Shown piece after piece: positions 6,554 to 10,215 of a DNA stretch of 10,215 nucleotides. Under the pieces are notes generated by a model. The model ran no database searches. It had not been told where the DNA came from and was given only the letters and a program-made list of their open reading frames with translations. The first letter of the stretch is position 1, and every line of letters starts with the position of its first letter. The position numbers and the translations under genes are program-made. Source of the DNA: Zeimonas sp035303885 (GTDB taxonomy: Bacteria > Pseudomonadota > Gammaproteobacteria > Burkholderiales > Burkholderiaceae_E); NCBI GenBank assembly GCA_035303885.1, contig DATGRE010000120.1, positions 1 to 10,215 of the forward strand, given 5' to 3'.

Positions 6554-8047
6554 GCCGAACCTTCCCTGCACGAACCATCCCCGGCGGCCGTCGATTCCCG
6601 GCCGCTCCCGGTAGATCCAGTACAGCGCGTGTGCGTCGTCCTCGGCGATGAAGTAGTCGCGCTGCATCAGCGAGTCGTCCCACCAGCCGCCTTCGATTCG
6701 TTCGGGGCCGGCCAGCAGCCGCAACGGCGAGTGCCACCAGGGGCGGTTGTTGCGTTCGGTGAGCGGGATCGGGCGCTCGAGCAGCCATAGCGGCCGGGGC
6801 AGCGACGCCATCGGTGCGGGGACGGATTCGCGGAGACGGTTCGGATCGAGAGCGTCGACCGTCTCGATGCGGTACGCCGCTTCGGGTCGATGGTCTGCGG
6901 CCACCCGCACGCGCTGGACGTGCCCGGGGCCGAGGCGCGCTTGCAGCCGCTCGACGAGCCGGCGCAGGCTTTCGTGTGCGGCGCCCGGTGAAGGGAACAG
7001 CTCCCCGCTTGCGTCGGGCAGGGTGACGATGTCCTCGCCGTGCAGGCGCAGTGCGTGAGCCGGCTCGGGCAGGCGGGTGACGGCGAGCTTCTCGCGCAGC
7101 AGCGACAGCAGGCGCTCGGGGTCGCGCGTGGGATCGGCGAGCCGGATCCCGATCTGCGTATCGTCGCGTCCCTCGTGTCCGACGTACAGCGTGAATGCGC
7201 GAATCGCGCCGCGGCGCGCGGCCAGCCAGCCGGTCATCGGATCGATCAGTCGGCGCGCGGCGAACACCAGCGCCTCGGCCTGCTCGACGTGCGTGAGCAG
7301 CTCGACACGAAGATCGAACACGGGCGGCGTCTCGAACCATTGCCTGGGTTCGGGCCGGTGTCCGAGCGCTCGATCGAGCTCGTCGAGCAGCGCTTCGCCG
7401 AGGCGGCGGGCGATCGCCGCGCGCGGCAATGCGAGCAGGTCGCGCACCGTGCGCACGTCGACCGAGTCGAGCAGTGCGCGCTGTGCGCGCGTGCGCGCGA
7501 GCAGCCGGGCGGGCAGGGCACCGATCCGCTGCTCGAGCCGTGCCGGCGAAGCGAACGAGGCGTGGCGATGGCGTGCCAGCAGCCAGGCCGCTCCGGCGGT
7601 GGGCGCGGCGCCGATGCGCACGCGATAGCCGAGCGAGCGCAATCCGGCGTGCACGCGCCCGAGCAAGGCGCGAAGGCCACCGAAATAGCGCAGGCTGGGT
7701 GCGACCTCGGCCAGCAGTCCACAGGGCGACGACGCTTCGTCGAGGGTCTCGAAGGCGAGATCGGACTGCAGGCTCACCGACGGCGTGAACTGCTGCATCC
7801 AGGTGGCTGCCGATTCGAGTGCCCGGCGCTCGGCGCGGGGATCGCGCTCGATCAGCCGCAGCGAAGGTGCGAGCGCCTGCGCCGCGGCACGCTTCATTCC
7901 GGCGACGACGCCGAGCTCGAGCGCGGCATCGTTCGCATCGAGCACGCATCGACGGTCGCACAGCGCGAGCGCCGTGCCGGGGACGACCACGCCACGCTCG
8001 ACGACGTCGAGCGACAGTCGTTCGAAGAACAGGCCGAGCCACCACAC
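6551..8047 (-). CDS. imuB: ImuB, catalytically inactive Y-family polymerase-like mutasome protein
   Basis: ImuB has a Y-family (DinB-like) polymerase fold but no polymerase activity; in studied bacteria it bridges the beta clamp, ImuA and the error-prone polymerase DnaE2 during SOS mutagenesis. The N-terminus WWLGLFFERLSLDVVERG corresponds to the catalytic-aspartate region of DinB, but the D-x-D pattern is absent. The later block CGLLAEVAPSLRYFGG stands where DinB carries its S-x-D-E motif, again without the acidic pair. The C-terminal PERIEGGWWDDSLMQRDYFIAED...WFVQGRFG is the ImuB tail. I could not pick out a convincing clamp-binding peptide. The GTG at 8047 gives 498 residues and a 10-bp gap after imuA. 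An ATG at 8140 would give 529 residues but overlaps imuA by 83 bp. The extra 31 codons have poor third-position GC, whereas the imuA frame there is GC-rich, so I favour the GTG. A GGTGA containing the imuA stop lies upstream. Third gene of lexA-imuA-imuB. Confidence 0.88.
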   Translation of the reverse strand: MWWLGLFFERLSLDVVERGVVVPGTALALCDRRCVLDANDAALELGVVAGMKRAAAQALAPSLRLIERDPRAERRALESAATWMQQFTPSVSLQSDLAFETLDEASSPCGLLAEVAPSLRYFGGLRALLGRVHAGLRSLGYRVRIGAAPTAGAAWLLARHRHASFASPARLEQRIGALPARLLARTRAQRALLDSVDVRTVRDLLALPRAAIARRLGEALLDELDRALGHRPEPRQWFETPPVFDLRVELLTHVEQAEALVFAARRLIDPMTGWLAARRGAIRAFTLYVGHEGRDDTQIGIRLADPTRDPERLLSLLREKLAVTRLPEPAHALRLHGEDIVTLPDASGELFPSPGAAHESLRRLVERLQARLGPGHVQRVRVAADHRPEAAYRIETVDALDPNRLRESVPAPMASLPRPLWLLERPIPLTERNNRPWWHSPLRLLAGPERIEGGWWDDSLMQRDYFIAEDDAHALYWIYRERPGIDGRRGWFVQGRFG

Positions 8048-8057
8048 GGAGCGTGCT

Positions 8058-8834
8058 TCACCGCGTTTCGCGAGACGTTTCGCGCAGCGGCGTCGACTCG
8101 CAGGAGCGGGAACGACTTTCCGGCGACGAGACTTCGGCATCGCCGCCGTGGATCGTCCGCATCGTCTGCAATGCGGTTTCGGCCGGAACGTGCGAACGCA
8201 GGCGGATCGACGAGGGTGGCCTGGGCAGGTCGACGAGGATCGGGTCGGCGACGACCGGCCCGCGGCGCTTGAGGATCTGCACCGACAGGCGCTCGCCCGC
8301 ACGCGGCAGCAGCAACAGCCGCAACGGCGCCGGAGAGGCTTCGAATTGCGCCTGGAGCGGGCGGAACAGGAACGCCGGCCCCTGGGTGGCGTGCGCGGCC
8401 AGCTGCATGCGGCGCAGGTGCTCGGGACGCGTGCGCGGTTGCGGCAGCCACGCGAGCAGCGCTCCGAAGCCGCTGCTTTTCAGCGTCTGCTCGACGGCCC
8501 ACAGACGATCGGCGGCGTGCGTGGCCTGGACGATGAGCAGGTAATCGAGGTCGAGGCCGTGCGCGGCCAACGCCGGTGCGTACGGGATCTGCGGCGGACC
8601 GAGCACGACGACGAAGCGGCGTTCGCGGGTGAGCCGTCGCAGCAGCGGCACGAGCAGGCGCAGTTCGCCGATCCCCGATTCGCGGCTGATCAGTTCGGTG
8701 AGCATCCCGGCGGGCCAGCCCGCGCCGGGCAATTCGGCATCGAGCGGGGCGAATCCGCTCGAGAAGGATCGGACGGCGGCGGAGCCGATCCGGCTGGCCC
8801 GCCAGACGGCGTCGGGCAAGGGCGGCGAGGACAC
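8058..8834 (-). CDS. imuA: ImuA, RecA/SulA-like SOS mutagenesis protein
   Basis: This 258-residue protein is the ImuA type of RecA-fold protein encoded with ImuB in SOS mutagenesis cassettes. The opening FSSGFAPLDAELPGAGWPAGMLTELIS at 24-50 is the ImuA hallmark. The nucleotide-loop region reads ESGIGELRLL at 52-61 and lacks the lysine-threonine pair of a working Walker A motif, as is usual in this family. VVVLGPPQIPYAPALAAHGLDLDYLLIV (75-102) and WAVEQTLKSSGFGALLAWLP (112-131) are also characteristic. In other bacteria ImuA associates with ImuB and RecA. The GTG at 8834 was chosen because it begins just before the conserved region, lies 7 bp after the lexA stop, and has TGAGG (including the lexA TGA) as a ribosome site. 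The frame is open further upstream only as an overlap with lexA. The last 30 or so residues (serine/arginine-rich) are not conserved, so function resides upstream of them. Confidence 0.87.
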   Translation of the reverse strand: MSSPPLPDAVWRASRIGSAAVRSFSSGFAPLDAELPGAGWPAGMLTELISRESGIGELRLLVPLLRRLTRERRFVVVLGPPQIPYAPALAAHGLDLDYLLIVQATHAADRLWAVEQTLKSSGFGALLAWLPQPRTRPEHLRRMQLAAHATQGPAFLFRPLQAQFEASPAPLRLLLLPRAGERLSVQILKRRGPVVADPILVDLPRPPSSIRLRSHVPAETALQTMRTIHGGDAEVSSPESRSRSCESTPLRETSRETR

Positions 8835-8841
8835 GATCGCC

Positions 8842-9480
8842 TCACAGCTTGCCGCCGCGCAGCAGCCCGACGGCGATGCCTTCGAGCGAGAAGGCGTCGG
8901 TGCGCGCGTCGACGACGATCGGCTCGAAATCGGGATTCTCGGGCAGCAGCTCGATGGTGTTGCCGCGCCGCCGCCAGCGCTTGACGGTGACGTCGTCGCC
9001 GACACGCGCGACGACGATCTGTCCGTTGCGCGCCTCGTGCGCCTGGCGCACCGCGAGCAGGTCGCCGTCGAGGATGCCGGCGTCGCGCATGCTCATGCCG
9101 CGCACGCGCAGCAGGTAATCGGGCGCTTCGGAGAACAGCTTCGGATCGATCGCGTAGCTCGCCTCGACGTGCTCCTGCGCGAGGATGGGACTGCCCGCGG
9201 CAACGCGGCCCACGAGCGGCAGGCTCGAGACGACCTGCACGGCGCTGGCGTTCTCGTGGGCATCGGCGACGCGCTTCAGGCGAATGCCGCGTGAAGCCCC
9301 GGCAGCCAGTTCGATCACGCCCTTGCGGGCGAGCGCCTTCAGGTGCTCCTCGGCGGCATTGGCCGAGCGGAATCCGAGCTGGGCGGCGATCTCGGCCCGC
9401 GTGGGCGGAAAGCCGGTGTCGGCGATGTGCTGGCGGATCAGCGAGAGGATCTGCTGCTGTCGGGCGGTGAGATCGCGCAT
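8842..9480 (-). CDS. lexA: LexA SOS repressor
   Basis: LexA represses DNA-damage genes and cleaves itself when RecA filaments form on single-stranded DNA. This 212-residue protein begins MRDLTARQQQILSLIRQHI, the standard LexA N-terminus. The winged-helix DNA-binding domain spans about 1-68, with recognition helix around RSANAAEEHLKAL (38-50). The self-cleavage site is A95-G96 in VGRVAAGSP. The catalytic dyad is S130 (VRGMSM) and K167 (VTVKRW), all intact, so the protein should be autocleavable. The ATG at 9480 was chosen because the family match starts there; the frame stays open to 9534 but those codons run through a purine-tract repeat. The ribosome site is weak, GAGG only two bases before the ATG. 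Its leader is pyrimidine-rich. It heads an operon with imuA and imuB, resembling the lexA2-imuA-imuB arrangements described in Pseudomonas. Whether this is the organism's only LexA cannot be told from the window. Confidence 0.95.
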   Translation of the reverse strand: MRDLTARQQQILSLIRQHIADTGFPPTRAEIAAQLGFRSANAAEEHLKALARKGVIELAAGASRGIRLKRVADAHENASAVQVVSSLPLVGRVAAGSPILAQEHVEASYAIDPKLFSEAPDYLLRVRGMSMRDAGILDGDLLAVRQAHEARNGQIVVARVGDDVTVKRWRRRGNTIELLPENPDFEPIVVDARTDAFSLEGIAVGLLRGGKL

Positions 9481-9496
9481 TGCCTCGGTGTGAAGA

Positions 9497-9621
9497 GAAG
9501 GGAGAAGGGAGAAGGGGAAGGCGACCGTTCGCATCTCCCATTCTCCGAGCTGTGTTTACGTACAGTATATTATTTTCTCTTCCATCCTGGCCACCCCTTT
9601 CCCCTTCTCCCTTCTCCCTTC
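9497..9621. repeat. Perfect 23-bp inverted repeat, polypurine/polypyrimidine, flanking the SOS promoter
   Basis: The left arm (9497-9519) is all purine on the plus strand, built of GAAGGGA/GAAGGGG units. The right arm (9599-9621) is its exact reverse complement, all pyrimidine. The 79-bp spacer contains the SOS box, and the repeat centre (9559) falls within the box. The purine run extends beyond the arm on the left (9492-9521) and the pyrimidine run on the right (about 9597-9630). The arms could pair as a cruciform or contribute triplex-type structure. It may be a dispersed intergenic repeat or chance low-complexity sequence. Confidence 0.75.
9550..9569 (-). promoter_or_regulatory. SOS box and promoter of lexA-imuA-imuB
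   Basis: CTGTGTTTACGTACAG at 9550-9565 fits the CTGT-N8-ACAG LexA operator exactly. On the minus strand it overlaps a -10-like TATACT at 9569-9564, so bound LexA would cover the transcription start. No good -35 is visible at 16-18 bp. The predicted start near 9557 leaves a leader of about 75 bases before the lexA ATG. This supports negative autoregulation of lexA and SOS induction of imuA and imuB. Confidence 0.85.
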
Positions 9622-9791
9622 CCCCTTCTCGCCCTCCTTAACCCAGGCAAGCCGTTTGCTAGCCGAATTTCCGCGATGGCGCCTCTTTCCTTCACGACTG
9701 TCCGAAGCTCCGTCCTTCTCGGAGATTTCTGTGCATCCGTGGACGTTTGTGGCAAAGTCGAAAAACGGACCGGTACTTCCGGCTCGCGGTG

Positions 9792-9834
9792 TTGCATTTC
9801 TCGGTCTGCTGGTTCGGTGTTCCTCGAAATGCAA
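9792..9834 (+). promoter_or_regulatory. Stem-loop in the leader of the RRM protein gene
   Basis: TTGCATTTC (9792-9800) and GAAATGCAA (9826-9834) are perfect nine-base complements with 25 bases between. Inside the loop GG (9803-9804) can pair with CC (9822-9823), extending the stem past a small internal loop. It ends 31 bases before the ATG at 9866. There is no T-run after it, so it is not a typical terminator. A regulatory role in translation or mRNA stability of the downstream gene is inference. Confidence 0.45.
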
Positions 9835-9865
9835 TGAGGCCAACGATTCGAGGAAAACGTTCTCG

Positions 9866-10215
9866 ATGGGAACCAAGATCTATGTAGGCAACCTGCCGTG
9901 GCGTGCCACCGATGCGCAGTTGTCGCAACTGTTCGGCAGCCATGGTGAGGTCACGGACGCGAAGATCGTCACCGACCGCGAAACCGGCCGGTCGCGGGGC
10001 TTCGGCTTCGTCACGATGATTTCCGACGATGCGGCGCAAGCCGCCATCCGCGCACTCAACGGCTACTCACTCGAAGGTCGCAGCCTGGTCGTCAACGAAG
10101 CCCGCGAACAGGGCGGCGGTCGACGTCCGGGCGGCTACGGCGGCGGCGGGGGCTATGGCGGCGGCGGCGGTGGCTACGGCGGTGGCGGCGGTGGCGGCGG
10201 AGGCGGAGGCGGTGG
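9866..10215 (+). CDS. Glycine-rich RRM RNA-binding protein (partial, runs off the end)
   Basis: An open frame starts at the ATG at 9866 and is still open at the last base, giving 116 residues so far. Residues 3-80 form one RNA recognition motif: RNP2 is IYVGNL (5-10) and RNP1 is RGFGFVTM (44-51), with the aromatic residues Y6, F46 and F48 that stack on RNA bases present. The start MGTKIYVGNLPW is typical of small bacterial RRM proteins. From about residue 83 the chain becomes an arginine-glycine then glycine-tyrosine tail (GGYGGGGGYGG...), encoded by a GGC/GGT-rich low-complexity tract. Such proteins, known from cyanobacteria and many proteobacteria, bind single-stranded RNA and are often cold- or stress-induced. 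GAGGA at 9850-9854 precedes the ATG by 11 bases. CGAG (9849-9852) can pair with CTCG (9862-9865), which could partly mask that ribosome site. It is transcribed away from lexA. Confidence 0.9.
   Translation, partial: MGTKIYVGNLPWRATDAQLSQLFGSHGEVTDAKIVTDRETGRSRGFGFVTMISDDAAQAAIRALNGYSLEGRSLVVNEAREQGGGRRPGGYGGGGGYGGGGGGYGGGGGGGGGGGG

Larger units (their letters stand above)
9481..9865. other. Intergenic region between lexA and the RRM gene
   Basis: These 385 bases are less GC-rich than the rest of the window and hold no convincing gene. From the lexA side they contain the purine tract, the SOS box and -10, an AT-rich patch (9566-9580), the pyrimidine tract, then unassigned sequence at 9631-9790, and a hairpin near the RRM gene. 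A 53-codon plus-strand frame (9676-9837) lacks a ribosome site and family resemblance. A longer minus-strand frame runs through the repeat and looks like a by-product. Confidence 0.7.

Noticed and set aside
7040..8272. 410-codon plus-strand frame opposite imuB
   Set aside because: It is antisense to imuB, with a composition typical of shadow frames and no recognisable motif.
9676..9837. Small 53-codon frame upstream of the RRM gene
   Set aside because: It has no ribosome site and no family resemblance, and its end overlaps the leader hairpin.
9556..9876. 106-codon minus-strand frame across the lexA upstream region
   Set aside because: It includes the pyrimidine repeat and the SOS box and has no ribosome site or domain; a by-product of the repeat.

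Overview
This window looks like a chromosomal segment from a high-GC betaproteobacterium, most likely Burkholderiales. Nearly every codon third position is G or C, the Ugp proteins resemble the beta/gamma-proteobacterial versions closely, and the SOS box is the CTGT-N8-ACAG form used by beta- and gammaproteobacteria. I see no phage, IS element, CRISPR array, tRNA or rRNA, and no strong sign of recent gene transfer. Genus-level placement is inference.

Layout. Bases 1-288 are the 3' end of hutF (histidine catabolism). It converges on an EamA/DMT-family exporter gene (349-1236, minus). That gene is divergent, across only 40 bp, from a UdgX-type uracil-DNA glycosylase gene (1277-1927, plus) carrying the KRRIH signature. 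Next is an sn-glycerol-3-phosphate / glycerophosphodiester uptake operon, ugpB-ugpA-ugpE-ugpQ (2046-5943, plus). It has an unusual CTG start for ugpA, and no ATPase gene (ugpC) where one is normally found. A small DksA/TraR-type C4 zinc-finger gene follows (6152-6538, plus).

The right half holds a compact SOS mutagenesis operon on the minus strand, lexA-imuA-imuB (9480 down to 6551). It sits behind a consensus SOS box at 9550-9565. The usual partner polymerase gene dnaE2 (imuC) is not beside it. The SOS promoter lies between two 23-bp arms of a perfect polypurine/polypyrimidine inverted repeat. imuB and the zinc-finger gene end head-on in a short palindrome containing both stop codons. The window closes with the start of an RRM-type glycine-rich RNA-binding protein gene (9866 onward, cut by the window end), whose leader contains a hairpin.

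How it fits together. Two themes stand out: phosphate/carbon scavenging from phospholipid head groups (UgpB captures, UgpA/UgpE form the channel, UgpQ hydrolyses diesters), and DNA damage handling (UdgX, LexA, ImuA, ImuB). All gene families here are known. The most unusual points are the missing ugpC and dnaE2 partners, the CTG start, the lesion-trapping UdgX, and the repeat architecture around the lexA promoter.
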